Positions 31,458 through 41,647 of a stretch of 51,124 bases of DNA are shown piece after piece. The notes under the pieces are model-generated. The model had not been told where the DNA came from. It saw only the letters and a program-made list of their open reading frames with translations, and ran no database searches. The stretch is from a virus, in IMG/VR virus record IMGVR_UViG_3300046451_000447, positions 1-51,124 of that record; one strand, 5' to 3'. The position numbers were made by a program, and so were the translations under genes. Numbering within the stretch: the first letter of the stretch is position 1; every line of letters begins with the position of its first letter.

Positions 31458-32774
31458 ATGCCATACGATAACCAAGGAAATTGGGTTCAAGGAGGTGTTC
31501 CACAAGGCAATCCTTTTTCTGATATGTTTAACTCTACGGGGAGCTATAGCCAATACGCTGGTGGGAATACTGGTGGATGGGGAGTTGGCGGAGCAGAAGC
31601 GTTTGGGAATGCTTGGGGCGGACAAAACGAAGGGCCAGGACCCATGCAGGGTTCAATGAATCCACATGCTCTTAAGTATGACAATATCTTTGATGTTGAC
31701 ACATCTTTTTTAGATTACACCCCTACTGGTCTTGACTTTTCAATAGATGGAGCTGATGGAGCTGATGGAAAAGGAGGAACTCCAAGAACCAAGGAGGACT
31801 ATGCAAATAAGGCTGCAGGGATTTCTATGATGGTGAGTGGAGCAGCGGATTGGTTTGGGTCTAAAAAACGTATGGGTGTGCAGCAAGGTTTGGCCGATGC
31901 TGCGAAATTAGATATAGATCAATTCCGTGATGACGCGACAGCTGGCAAGTATGACGCTAAGACGAACAAACAGAAGATGGATTCCGTTTCTTTTGGGAGG
32001 CAGGATCTCGATATAAATCCTTCTTTATCTATGGCGGCAACGACAATGGATAATATGTCCACAGACCCTAGGATGATGGCGTCGACTTTAGGTAGTATGA
32101 ATACCTCTAATACTAAATCTATGCAAAATTTACAACAGACAAATCTCCAAAACGAATTAGCTAACACACAGAGGTATGGAGATTATATGGGGGGCTTACA
32201 GACTCAAAACGAAGGTTTCCAAAGAGGGTTAGCGACAGATAAGTTCCAAGACGATAAGCTGGCATTTTCAACAGCTACGGATAACAAGATGATGATGGAT
32301 GAAAAGAGACGGCAGGGGATAGCGAACGTAGTTGGTGGGGGATTGCAATACTTTAGTGAGCAAGGAATGAAGATACCAGAGTTTCAAGAAGGGGGTGATG
32401 TAATGCAGCAGATATTAGCTGCTCAAGGTGAAGGCGGTATCCCACCAAGACAAGACCTTCCAGGAGAGGAGAGTCACGAAGCCAACCCAATAAGTATGGT
32501 TGCTCCTGATGGGGAGGTAGTTGGAGAGGCTACGGGAGGGGAGATAATCCTTAACGGAGAACAAACAGAAGATATAGAGAACGCTGTAGCGATGGTAGAC
32601 CAAGCTGTAGAGTCGGGACAAGAGCCTTCTATGGAAGCTCTTATGGCTCTTTACGAAGCGGTAAGCAAGACCTTATCTCAACCCCAATTCCAAGACGGAG
32701 AACAACAAGAATCTTCTAGCCCAGAACAAGAAAGAATGATGGCTATGTTAGATGGCGGTCAACAAATGGCATAA
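31458..32774 (+). CDS. Probable internal virion protein (first of three)
   Basis: A 438-residue protein. Residues 1-80 are Gly/Asn/Trp-rich and flexible. An ADGADGADG repeat lies near residue 100. Helices follow (AAGISMMVSGAADWFGSKKR, NLQQTNLQNELANTQRYGDY). The last third runs MKIPEFQEGGDVMQQILAA, PISMVAPDGEVVGEATGGEI and ILNGEQTEDIENAVAMVDQA. The GE-[VA]-TGGE-[IF]-[IV]-[LI]-N motif recurs in phage internal or ejection proteins as I remember them. TAATG overlap with 32774. Confidence 0.6.
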   Translation: MPYDNQGNWVQGGVPQGNPFSDMFNSTGSYSQYAGGNTGGWGVGGAEAFGNAWGGQNEGPGPMQGSMNPHALKYDNIFDVDTSFLDYTPTGLDFSIDGADGADGKGGTPRTKEDYANKAAGISMMVSGAADWFGSKKRMGVQQGLADAAKLDIDQFRDDATAGKYDAKTNKQKMDSVSFGRQDLDINPSLSMAATTMDNMSTDPRMMASTLGSMNTSNTKSMQNLQQTNLQNELANTQRYGDYMGGLQTQNEGFQRGLATDKFQDDKLAFSTATDNKMMMDEKRRQGIANVVGGGLQYFSEQGMKIPEFQEGGDVMQQILAAQGEGGIPPRQDLPGEESHEANPISMVAPDGEVVGEATGGEIILNGEQTEDIENAVAMVDQAVESGQEPSMEALMALYEAVSKTLSQPQFQDGEQQESSSPEQERMMAMLDGGQQMA

Positions 32775-34456
32775 TGGCGAATTACAATTACGTAGCTCCG
32801 ATAGAGTATAAGTCTTATTCAGAAATGAATAAGGAGCGACTAGCGGCGAAAGCAGAAAGAGATGCACTTAAGGTACAGCAACTCTCTGCGGGAGATAAAC
32901 AAAGACAGAAATATTTAGATCAGCTCTCTGGGTTAAAAACCGAAGGTTGGTCTACACTTCATAGGGATGAGTTTATGGCTGAAGTAGAAGAAGCTAGGCG
33001 GTATATACAAAACACCCCTATAAACCAAGTGCAATTTGGACCCGTATCCGATGCTATTATCCGTATGCAAGGTCTTGGAGATAGCCACGCTAAATTAAGA
33101 ACAGGGCAGACGGAGTATGAGACTCATTTTGGAGTCAATGCTGTGGATTCTGAAGATGATACTTTTAATACTACGACTACTTATGATAGTGAAGGCTGGG
33201 AGAAAAGGCTTAACACCTTTAATAACGTAGGTTTAATAAATTACTCTAACGGTAGAGGAGATTTCCCTAACCCTAACTACGATCCAAAAGCGGAGCCAGG
33301 GACAGAAGGTAGCTTTAGGAGTGTACGAGAGATGTTGGAGAGCCAAGGGATTGCTATAGAGACGGGTCCTGACGGAAAAGATTACGCCAATGTAAACGGT
33401 CAACAAGTCCCCGTTAACGGTGGTGCGTTTGACGTAGCCGACGGTGGGTTTGGTAACCTATGGAACGGAGATAGAAAGACTAGAGAAACTCATACTCCAG
33501 GAGATACGTATTTAAACTTTAAAGCTAATGAGAAAGGGGCTTCTGTGTTTACAACTTTAGGTAATAAGTATTTTTCTGAGGTAAAAAATGAAGGCATGAC
33601 TCCAGAAGAAGCCCACGCCGAATTAGAAAAAGATGTTATGCTTTATCTAACGGGGCAAGACCCTTCTGCAAGTTTAAGAGCTTCTGCTATTAGAATGTGG
33701 GAGGATAAGTATAATATGGAGTGGGAGGCTATGAATGAGCATATCGCTCGTTCAGAAGCTGCAGGGGGAGATATTCCACCTATCCCAGAAACCCCTTGGG
33801 AGATGTATGCTAAAGCCGTGGCAGATAAAGCTCCTTTCACACCTAAACCTCCAGGAGAAGATTCTGAGGGTAGATGGGGAACCTCTTTAGCTCTTTTTAA
33901 CAGCGTAATTACGAATAAATATCTAAATCTAGAGGAGGCTTCTACTGGAAGAGCAATGAATAACCCTGCGCTTAAGAATGAGCAATGGAAAGATATGTTG
34001 TCAAGAAACTTAGGCCCTGAGTTTAACGAAACTGGTAATAATATACAGACGATTAGAACCAAAATAGAAGACGCTGAAAACGATAGCGGAAACTTAAATG
34101 TTTCTATGCCTGAAGGTAAATTTGTGTACGATGGGCAGAAAATAAATAGAGTGACTTATTACCCTGATGAAGATTATGTTATCATTTGGAGAGCAGTTGA
34201 AGACCAGGGGACTTCAGGACCTCTTCCTGCGACATCTTCTTGGGCATATACTCCAATAGGTGGTGGAGATCCTGCAGCTTTGCCTTTTCAGATTATATAC
34301 AAACATAAGGATGGGGAAAGTTCTGATGGAACACCTACTACTCAACAATATAAAGACCTTCAAACAGTATTTAATAAGATGCAAGAAGGATCGGGCTCGA
34401 TGGACCCATTACAGGCCCTTTTTGATAGAGCTGAACGAGGCAATTTAGATCAATAA
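32774..34456 (+). CDS. Probable internal virion protein (second of three)
   Basis: A 560-residue soluble protein. The first 110 residues are coiled-coil-like (MNKERLAAKAERDALKVQQL). The rest is mixed, with Asp/Asn/Gly-rich segments and no membrane segment or catalytic motif I recognise. It lies between two proteins of internal or ejection type and shares their composition (many Glu/Asp/Lys, AGA/AGG arginines), so a virion or injected role is likely. Confidence 0.55.
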   Translation: MANYNYVAPIEYKSYSEMNKERLAAKAERDALKVQQLSAGDKQRQKYLDQLSGLKTEGWSTLHRDEFMAEVEEARRYIQNTPINQVQFGPVSDAIIRMQGLGDSHAKLRTGQTEYETHFGVNAVDSEDDTFNTTTTYDSEGWEKRLNTFNNVGLINYSNGRGDFPNPNYDPKAEPGTEGSFRSVREMLESQGIAIETGPDGKDYANVNGQQVPVNGGAFDVADGGFGNLWNGDRKTRETHTPGDTYLNFKANEKGASVFTTLGNKYFSEVKNEGMTPEEAHAELEKDVMLYLTGQDPSASLRASAIRMWEDKYNMEWEAMNEHIARSEAAGGDIPPIPETPWEMYAKAVADKAPFTPKPPGEDSEGRWGTSLALFNSVITNKYLNLEEASTGRAMNNPALKNEQWKDMLSRNLGPEFNETGNNIQTIRTKIEDAENDSGNLNVSMPEGKFVYDGQKINRVTYYPDEDYVIIWRAVEDQGTSGPLPATSSWAYTPIGGGDPAALPFQIIYKHKDGESSDGTPTTQQYKDLQTVFNKMQEGSGSMDPLQALFDRAERGNLDQ

Positions 34457-34462
34457 TAGAAT

Positions 34463-37400
34463 ATGGAAATTAACGAACTAGGATATACCAACGAGCCGCT
34501 AGCAGTAGAAGAACCTATTGCTGCAGCACCGCTTGTTCCTGAAGGCGAACCACAAGGCGATCCTGAAAAGAAAAAGAAAAAGGATATGGTCTGGGAAGAA
34601 GACAGCGAGGCTGTTTTGCTTGGGTTGTATAACGACGGGAAACCTTTAGGGCGAGCAAGAAAAATTATAGCGAATCAATATAAGTGGAAGAGTAAGGACC
34701 AGATGCAATCTGTAGTAGACTTCTACGCAGTTAAAGACGCTGAAAAAAAAAATCTTGGCGGGTCGGAATCGGGCGGTTCTACTTCGGGTGGGAGTGATGG
34801 TTTAGATAATGCTTTAGGTGCGTATAGCGGAACGGACTCCTTAGCTTCTGGATATAACAATATAGGGTCTGCGATAATTATAGGGGGTAATACTCATGAT
34901 GTTCCCAACGAAGAATATACCAGAAAATATGGGAAAGGAATGGTATATAGGTTCGGTGCCGTTAGAGAAGGGGAGACTAAGGACGACATCCAAATCCTAC
35001 TAGACAATAACGGAGATAATCCTTATCTGCTAAACGCTATGGATGAGCTTCAGAAAGACGCCTTTCAAAGGTGGGTTTTTAAAGAGGTGGACGGCAACCC
35101 TTTGTTTACCAATATATTAAACCTTCCAGGAAACGAAGATGTAAAAGAACTTTTTGAGACTACCAACCTTGTAAATCCTTTAATATTTCATAAGGAGTTA
35201 GTTATGGACCTCCTTGCTAGAGCGAGCCGAGACTATAAAAAAGATTTACAGGTTGATGGGTATTCTTTTCCTATACCAATCACAAGTGCCAGAAGTTTAC
35301 AAAAGAGTTATGATGAACCAGCAGAAAAAACATTAAAAGGATTAAATACTTCCTTTATGGATTTCTATGGGGGGATGATAAAAGATAGTTTACCTAATCG
35401 CATTTCTAGAGATGATGAGAAGTTAAAGGATTTAGAATATATCTTTAAAGTGACGAAGGGGTATAGCTTTGACCTTACAGGGGAGGGTACGGTAGGAAAT
35501 CAAGATTTCTGGGAGCAGACTGGAGGTCATTTAAAAATCATGGGTTTAACTGTAGCTAATATGTTCTCTTGGCTAAGCATGAAGCTAGGAAAAGGGATGC
35601 AGGATAGTGCGGAAAATCAGGAAAGCAAACGACAGGCGATAGATGAAAGAAAGGATCGCATAGAGGCCGTTCAGATGAAAATGAATTCTTACAAGAAAAA
35701 CATTACAGAGAATGTACAGGCGTGGTGGAATAGCGGGGGAGAGACAGATTGGGATTGGGACTTACTAAGGAGCGGAACGGCTCAGTCTTACGGGATGATG
35801 ATAGAGGCTTCACCTTATGTCGTTGGTGCAGGGCTTATGGCTTACACAGGTGCGTCACCACTTCAGATGGCTTTTGGGATGAGCACTTACGGGGCTACGC
35901 AAGACGCTATGCTTATTGAAAACAACATTCAATTCGATAAATTTGTAGATAAAGAAACAGGAGAGGTATATACATATCACGGGGACGATAAAAGAGACGG
36001 GGCGATTAATATGATCGATTACACAAGCGAGGATACTAGAGAAGATATAGATAGAAAAATCTTAGAGAAATTTGATCTTCAAAGAAATGACGAGAATAGA
36101 CTTTGGTACCTAACTAAAACTTTTGCTACTGGATTTGTAGCCGACAGGGTTACATTTGGGATTTTCAATAGGGCCATGCAGAAAGCAACTACAGGTGGGC
36201 TTTTGAGATATGGCAAGCCTATGGATATTGCGAAGGAGGTATTTAAAGGTATGGGTATAGCTGTACCGCAAGGGGCTTTAGGGATTTTCCCAGACGCCTA
36301 TATGAGAGCTTTATCCGAAGGGGTAGCTACAGGAGACCCAGACTTAGATGCAGAGAACGCCTTTAAAGTAGCTATAGAAGTTACGCTAGGGACTTTACCT
36401 TTAGGTTCTACTATGTTTGGTCTTGGTTGGGCGAAAGGAAAAGCAATCCATTTCTCTAAAAGTAGAGTTGGCCGCGACGGAATGAACGTATATCATAGAG
36501 AGCAGATAGCAGCTTTAATGAAGGTGGTAAATAACAAAAGGGTTTCCTATACGGATAGGATGAATGCTAGGAGGGAGATACTACATATGGAGCAAGAAGG
36601 AAGGATTCGCCAGCAAGACGACGCTAATTTTTACGATTATGTCTCTAGAAAGAAACCGTCCGATATGGATGAGATTGGGAGATTAAATATTCAGATCGAG
36701 CGCACAATAAATAGCATGAATACGCTCTCTAAGGCTCCAAAAGTTATGGGGTTAGATGGTAACGAGGGAGCTAAAGCGGTATATAAAAAAGCACTAGATA
36801 GTTTAATCCAAAAGAAAGGCGCTATAGAAGAGAGCCATAGGGCGGGGTATGAGGCTAGTAAAGGAGGTGGTGACCCTGCAACAAAAACCGAGGTAAAGAT
36901 AACTGCAAGTAAAACAATTGCAAAGCAATCTTTAATAGATGGGGGGGTTAAAAAACCCACTCCTAGCCAAGTGACGGAAGAGCAGGTAAGACTCTCTGAG
37001 GTAGATTTCAGAAAGACTCCTGAGTGGGTAACAAAAAACATAGAGGACAAACCAAATACAACCCTTACAGAAGAGAGCTTAAGGAATTTACTTAATTCTG
37101 AAAAGTTCGCTATACTTACAGCGGAGAACCCGAAAGGTAAAGGTCAAAGTGAGGCTCAGAATAAAGCAGCTAACGATCAGCTTATACAGTGGCTTAAAGA
37201 AAACGGGTATGTATACCATGAAGTTACAGGGAAGTTTGGATCGGGGGAGAATAGTATATTGGTAGAAAATATGTCACGGAAGGAGGCTAGAGATTTAGCA
37301 AGAATATTTGACCAGCATAGTGTAGCGACTAAAAAAGGCTTAGTTAAATCCGATGGGAGCTCTGTTGATTTTAAAAAGAAAGTAAATATAACAAAGGGTC

Positions 37401-40400
37401 TCCCGAATTCTAAGGCAGATAATTACACAACGATTAAATTAGAAGACGGTACTGTAATAACAGTATCCATGGACACTAAGGTTAAAGGGAAGGGGGCTGA
37501 TAAGAAAAACATAACGACGGACGAGTTCTTTAATACTGGTTCAGAGAATTTTTTAGTAAAAGAATCGCAGGTTAGGATTTCCGATTCCGACGCTGTAGTA
37601 GGGCTTGAAAAGAGTGGGACAAAACCTAAAGGAAAGGATGGGGAATACACGGCGCAGCAAATATCGGATAAGAAAATTCAACTTTTTAATGATGCCGCTA
37701 TAATAGCAACTCAAGGGAAAGGGGGGACTACACCTGTAAATAAACTACCAGATATGACGCCTGGGACTAAGGCTTGGGAGAAGATGCTTGCTGGAGTAGA
37801 TCAGATATTACGGAATACCCCTGAAGGCGGACCAAAAACTATAGAGGTAAAACCACCTACAATTAATCCGTATCCTGTAGACAATACACCCAAAGGTCCA
37901 GTACGCTTAGCTTTAAATAAACTAGGGAATAGATTGAGGGGTATACGTAACAACTGGCTTGTAACAAATCCTATGGGATATAGTGAGCGAGGGTGGAATA
38001 TTTTCAAGAGAAGAGAAGGGCCTAAAGAAAGAGCGGGGGATATAATAACCCTTCAGGGTCGTGATCAAAGAGTACGTGACGATCAATTAAATCGTGACGC
38101 TTTAGAGATAATGAATATATTTAAAAGTATAAGACGCGATGATGCAGGGAAAAGAATAAAGAAAGACGTACACAAAAGAAATATTATTGAGATAAATGAA
38201 TACCTAAGGGGGAATGATGATGCTAGAATATCTTTTCTATCTGAAGCTCAAAGGTCTCAACTAGATTACGCGCGGCAAAAAGTAGACGGTTTGACTGAGA
38301 TCCTTATTGATTTAATATCAAGTAAAGGGAAGCTTAGTGATTCGGAAAAGAATTTTATTCAGAAACTAAGGGGTAACCAAGGCACTTACCTAAAGAGAAG
38401 TTATGAGGCCTTTTCTGATAACGGGAAATGGATTGAACAGTTAAATTCAACGAAGGGCGAAATGCCTAAGGCGAAGCAGGCTCTTATCGACGATGCGGCT
38501 AGATTTGTTATGGAAGAACAAGGTAAATCTTTTGACGATGCTAGGGCTGTTGTACGAGGATACATTCAGGATCTTGCGGGTGGATTTAACAGCGGAGGGA
38601 TCGCTAAAGGACAGGGTCTTATAGGGGCTTTAGATACACGAATGTTTAAGGGGAGGAAGGAAATTCCAGAAGCGTTTAGAAAGCTACTAGGTGAGATTGA
38701 AGACCCAATCTTTAATTACGCTGCTACGGTGAATAAACTAGGGAACTATGTAGGCGATTGGCAATTCCAAAATAATTTTAGTAACCACTTAATTGAGACT
38801 GGATTAGGTAGAAAAAGTGACGCTAATGGAAATGGACCTCAAGGATGGGAAAGGTTAGCCGTTAAAGGAAAGGCTTTTGATGTTTTATCTGATGTATGGG
38901 TACCAAAAGAGTTTAAGAAGATGTATAACGACATGCAACCTCTAGGGCAACCAGGAGGTAGTCTCTTTAGATTGTACTTAAGGATACAAGGTACAGTGAA
39001 AGGTTACAAAACGGTTTTCTCCCCTGGAACTATTGCAAGGAATATGGAGAGTGGAATCCTTCTATCCGCTAATGCTGGGCACTTTGCTTTGGCAGATTTT
39101 AAAAATATAGGTGAGATTTCTAAGATGGCTTGGGGGGACTCAGAAGGCTTAGTTAAGAACCGTAAAACTATGGAGTCGGATAAACTAAAGAGGTTAGGGG
39201 TTATTGGGGATACGGCTAGAGCGGGGGAGTATATGATGATGATGAGAGATTTCAGTTCTGCTGACGCGGCGGTAAAAGCTGCAGAGATATCTGGTAAAGG
39301 TTTAAAGGGGGCTAGAAAAAGATTTAATGACGTAGCGCAAAAGGTTTACGCTTTTGGAGATGACTACTATAAGCTTAGTGGGTACTACCAAGAGGTAAGG
39401 AAATTCTTGAGAGATGATCCTAATATGTCTAGGGCAGATGCCGAGATTAGAGCTGCAGAGCGTATCCGTGGGGGATACCCTACATATTCTGGCTTACCTA
39501 GAAACATAAAGAGGTTAAGAAGGTTTCCTCTTACTGGTATGTTTGTTTCCTTTGCTTACGAGGTACCTAGAACTACAGCCAACAACGTAAGATATGCAGC
39601 TCAAGATTTACGTGAGGGAAGAACTCAAATGGGTATAGAGAGACTTTTAGGTTTAGGGCTATCTACTTCATTAATTTCTGCAATGGTAGCAAAATCTCAA
39701 ATAGAGTTTGGGTGGGATGACGATGACACTAAAGCAATACAAGGAACAGGAGCATTTTGGGATAGGAACAGTCAATTTGTAGCGGCGGATTATGCTGACG
39801 AAAGGGGTGAAGATGGGGTGTTAAAGTATGTAAACCTTTCTAGTATAGTTCCTAATGAGACTTTTTTAAGACCTATAAGAACTTTATTTAAAGATGGGGC
39901 ACCTACATTAGAAAGTACTCAAGCCGCTTTATTAGATCTCATGGGGCCTTACATAGCTCTAGACGCTACAACCAACTTTGTTAATGAGATGATGACGGGA
40001 CAAAAGAAAGGTGGGGGGACAATAGGCTATTGGGATAAAGATAAACATCCGCTTGAAAATATAGATGAGAACTGGGATAATATACTTAAGCATATGATGG
40101 TTGGGGTGGGCCCTGGATATTTTCGTAACATACAAGACTTCGCTAGGGCTAATAAGATTATGCCAGAATTCTTCGGTGGGAAAGCAAATGAATATAAAGA
40201 GTATACCAACGAAGAAGCTTTCTTGAGGATGATGGGTATTAGTATACAAAGCTTTGACTTAGGTTTGGCTGTCCCTTGGAAGGTCTCCGAAGAGGCTAGA
40301 GACTACCAAAGCTATAAGAAGTTCCACGAGAAAGCGGATAAGATAGATTTATGGATGGGTAAGGATTTCCCTAGCGGGGATGAAACCCCTCCGTTTGATC

Positions 40401-41089
40401 CTGAGATGTCTACTGAGGATAGAATCGCCGAATACAATGGGGTTGGACCTGACTTTGAATACTTAGAGGAATATGGGACTGAGAGAGCTCGAAAACAATA
40501 CAACTCTTTTGTCCGCGCCCAAGGGTATGCAGACCTAGCGTTTAAATCTGGTATCTCGCAAGAGAAGTTTCTTTTCACTTTACAGGACGCTAATATCTCT
40601 AAAGCAGACGCGCAGGCGTTGTGGGTTAACGCTCAAGGAGAAATTCCTTTAAGCCTAGCTAAAAAAACATTAAAAGAGGAAAGGTTTGTAGATCTAAGAA
40701 ATCAGCTTGGATGGGAAAATGCACCTAAAACAGTTGATGACGTAGAAGATCCTACTAAGAGCGAGATAGCGGAAAAGCGTGAACAAATGCTAGAAACTAG
40801 AGGCGATCGGGATGTAATGCCGTGGGCTATAGATGTAATCTCTAAAGAAAGGACTAATACCCTTAGGGAAAGAGTTATATACATACAAGAGAAACTTGGT
40901 AGCGATCAAACTGTAATAGACGCTAAGATATTGGAGCTATATAATACTATAGGTAAAGTAAATAGCTGGTATTTAGATGAGTGGGTAAGGTTAGCTGGGA
41001 AAGGTCCAGGCTTAACTCCTGAAGAACAAAAAGAAGCAAACAGACTACGTTTAGAAAAACTTGAAAATGAGCAAGAAAAAGAAGATTAA
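34463..41089 (+). CDS. Giant internal/ejection (cargo) protein
   Basis: A 2208-residue, mainly helical protein, the largest in the window. The acidic N-terminus is followed by VWEEDSEAVLLGLYNDGKPL. A small hydrophobic patch near residues 450-485 (ASPYVVGAGLMAYTGASPL) may enter the membrane. The centre is charged and coiled. A later block is characteristic of phage injected proteins: YKTVFSPGTIARNMESGILL, FGDDYYKLSGYYQEVRKFL, GGYPTYSGLPRNIKRLRRFP, LTGMFVSFAYEVPRTTANNV. The probable job is to leave the capsid with the DNA and help form the path across the host envelope, as in T7 gp16 or crAss-type cargo. No peptidoglycan-cutting motif was identified. Confidence 0.7.
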   Translation: MEINELGYTNEPLAVEEPIAAAPLVPEGEPQGDPEKKKKKDMVWEEDSEAVLLGLYNDGKPLGRARKIIANQYKWKSKDQMQSVVDFYAVKDAEKKNLGGSESGGSTSGGSDGLDNALGAYSGTDSLASGYNNIGSAIIIGGNTHDVPNEEYTRKYGKGMVYRFGAVREGETKDDIQILLDNNGDNPYLLNAMDELQKDAFQRWVFKEVDGNPLFTNILNLPGNEDVKELFETTNLVNPLIFHKELVMDLLARASRDYKKDLQVDGYSFPIPITSARSLQKSYDEPAEKTLKGLNTSFMDFYGGMIKDSLPNRISRDDEKLKDLEYIFKVTKGYSFDLTGEGTVGNQDFWEQTGGHLKIMGLTVANMFSWLSMKLGKGMQDSAENQESKRQAIDERKDRIEAVQMKMNSYKKNITENVQAWWNSGGETDWDWDLLRSGTAQSYGMMIEASPYVVGAGLMAYTGASPLQMAFGMSTYGATQDAMLIENNIQFDKFVDKETGEVYTYHGDDKRDGAINMIDYTSEDTREDIDRKILEKFDLQRNDENRLWYLTKTFATGFVADRVTFGIFNRAMQKATTGGLLRYGKPMDIAKEVFKGMGIAVPQGALGIFPDAYMRALSEGVATGDPDLDAENAFKVAIEVTLGTLPLGSTMFGLGWAKGKAIHFSKSRVGRDGMNVYHREQIAALMKVVNNKRVSYTDRMNARREILHMEQEGRIRQQDDANFYDYVSRKKPSDMDEIGRLNIQIERTINSMNTLSKAPKVMGLDGNEGAKAVYKKALDSLIQKKGAIEESHRAGYEASKGGGDPATKTEVKITASKTIAKQSLIDGGVKKPTPSQVTEEQVRLSEVDFRKTPEWVTKNIEDKPNTTLTEESLRNLLNSEKFAILTAENPKGKGQSEAQNKAANDQLIQWLKENGYVYHEVTGKFGSGENSILVENMSRKEARDLARIFDQHSVATKKGLVKSDGSSVDFKKKVNITKGLPNSKADNYTTIKLEDGTVITVSMDTKVKGKGADKKNITTDEFFNTGSENFLVKESQVRISDSDAVVGLEKSGTKPKGKDGEYTAQQISDKKIQLFNDAAIIATQGKGGTTPVNKLPDMTPGTKAWEKMLAGVDQILRNTPEGGPKTIEVKPPTINPYPVDNTPKGPVRLALNKLGNRLRGIRNNWLVTNPMGYSERGWNIFKRREGPKERAGDIITLQGRDQRVRDDQLNRDALEIMNIFKSIRRDDAGKRIKKDVHKRNIIEINEYLRGNDDARISFLSEAQRSQLDYARQKVDGLTEILIDLISSKGKLSDSEKNFIQKLRGNQGTYLKRSYEAFSDNGKWIEQLNSTKGEMPKAKQALIDDAARFVMEEQGKSFDDARAVVRGYIQDLAGGFNSGGIAKGQGLIGALDTRMFKGRKEIPEAFRKLLGEIEDPIFNYAATVNKLGNYVGDWQFQNNFSNHLIETGLGRKSDANGNGPQGWERLAVKGKAFDVLSDVWVPKEFKKMYNDMQPLGQPGGSLFRLYLRIQGTVKGYKTVFSPGTIARNMESGILLSANAGHFALADFKNIGEISKMAWGDSEGLVKNRKTMESDKLKRLGVIGDTARAGEYMMMMRDFSSADAAVKAAEISGKGLKGARKRFNDVAQKVYAFGDDYYKLSGYYQEVRKFLRDDPNMSRADAEIRAAERIRGGYPTYSGLPRNIKRLRRFPLTGMFVSFAYEVPRTTANNVRYAAQDLREGRTQMGIERLLGLGLSTSLISAMVAKSQIEFGWDDDDTKAIQGTGAFWDRNSQFVAADYADERGEDGVLKYVNLSSIVPNETFLRPIRTLFKDGAPTLESTQAALLDLMGPYIALDATTNFVNEMMTGQKKGGGTIGYWDKDKHPLENIDENWDNILKHMMVGVGPGYFRNIQDFARANKIMPEFFGGKANEYKEYTNEEAFLRMMGISIQSFDLGLAVPWKVSEEARDYQSYKKFHEKADKIDLWMGKDFPSGDETPPFDPEMSTEDRIAEYNGVGPDFEYLEEYGTERARKQYNSFVRAQGYADLAFKSGISQEKFLFTLQDANISKADAQALWVNAQGEIPLSLAKKTLKEERFVDLRNQLGWENAPKTVDDVEDPTKSEIAEKREQMLETRGDRDVMPWAIDVISKERTNTLRERVIYIQEKLGSDQTVIDAKILELYNTIGKVNSWYLDEWVRLAGKGPGLTPEEQKEANRLRLEKLENEQEKED

Positions 41090-41504
41090 AGACACGAAGC
41101 TAGGGATCTGGCTGAAAGAAAAAGCACCTGACATTCTGGGGATCGTAGGAGACCTTCTACCTGATAGCGGAGCTTTAGGTGTAGTTAAAAATCTTCTAGA
41201 TAAAGATGATAGTGTAGACCCCGAAGAGGCTCAGCGCATGATCGATGCAGAGGTTCTTTTCCAAGGGAATGTAACCGAACGCTGGAAGGCAGATATGAGC
41301 AGTGATGTAAAGCTCGCTAAATATATAAGGCCTGTAACTTTAATTGCTCTAATGGTTATTTTTTTAGGGGCAATGGTTGCAGACAGTATAGATATATGGG
41401 ATTTTAACGTTAAGGAGTCTTACGTATCTTTGTTAGAAATACTTATGTTAACTGCTTTTGGGGCTTACTTTGCAGGCCGAAGTTTAGAAAAAATTAAAAG
41501 ATAA
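41067..41504 (+). CDS. Holin-like protein (3-TM GTA-holin type)
   Basis: A 145-residue protein. The first 90 residues are soluble, with EKAPDILGIVGDLLPDSG, an amphipathic helix, and the signature RWKADMSSDVKLAKYIRPVT. Two clear membrane segments follow (LIALMVIFLGAMVADSI and LLEILMLTAFGAYFAGRSLE), ending EKIKR. This layout is that of the holin family known from gene-transfer agents (GTA_holin_3TM, from memory). A TTG two codons earlier also opens the frame, but the ATG at 41067, inside the 34463 gene's end, is preferred. It would form the pores that start lysis. Confidence 0.75.
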   Translation: MSKKKKIKDTKLGIWLKEKAPDILGIVGDLLPDSGALGVVKNLLDKDDSVDPEEAQRMIDAEVLFQGNVTERWKADMSSDVKLAKYIRPVTLIALMVIFLGAMVADSIDIWDFNVKESYVSLLEILMLTAFGAYFAGRSLEKIKR

Positions 41505-41509
41505 TCTTA

Positions 41510-41647
41510 ATGTCAAAACGAGAGATAGAATATCTAAAGAAACTCAACAAGGCTCTTGAATCTGAGAACCAACTCCTTCAAGAGAGGTTAAAAGTATCGG
41601 AAATGGTAGTAGAGACTTTGTTCTCGCATGCAAAAGAAATACAATAA
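41510..41647 (+). CDS. 45-residue coiled-coil protein of the lysis cassette
   Basis: A short gene between the holin and 41647, five bases after the holin stop, ending in a TAATG overlap. The product (MSKREIEYLKKLNKALESEN..., then QLLQERLKVSEMVVETLF) is a single heptad-patterned helix and may dimerise or bind a neighbour. Its place suggests a lysis regulator; this is inference only. Confidence 0.5.
   Translation: MSKREIEYLKKLNKALESENQLLQERLKVSEMVVETLFSHAKEIQ

Noticed and set aside
31740-31770. Short GATGGAGCT tandem repeat
   Set aside because: Three units coding Ala-Asp-Gly inside a flexible protein part; ordinary slippage, no sign of a regulatory role.
33643-34062. Minus-strand frame of 139 codons
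   Set aside because: Complete antisense shadow of the 32774 gene; hydrophobic by reverse reading of Glu/Lys-rich codons, with no start context.
36691-37050. Minus-strand frame of 119 codons with hydrophobic stretches
   Set aside because: Antisense of a highly charged part of the 34463 gene, a common source of false membrane-like frames.
41061-41066. TTG start two codons before the holin ATG
   Set aside because: The ATG at 41067 is adequate and the extension adds nothing conserved.
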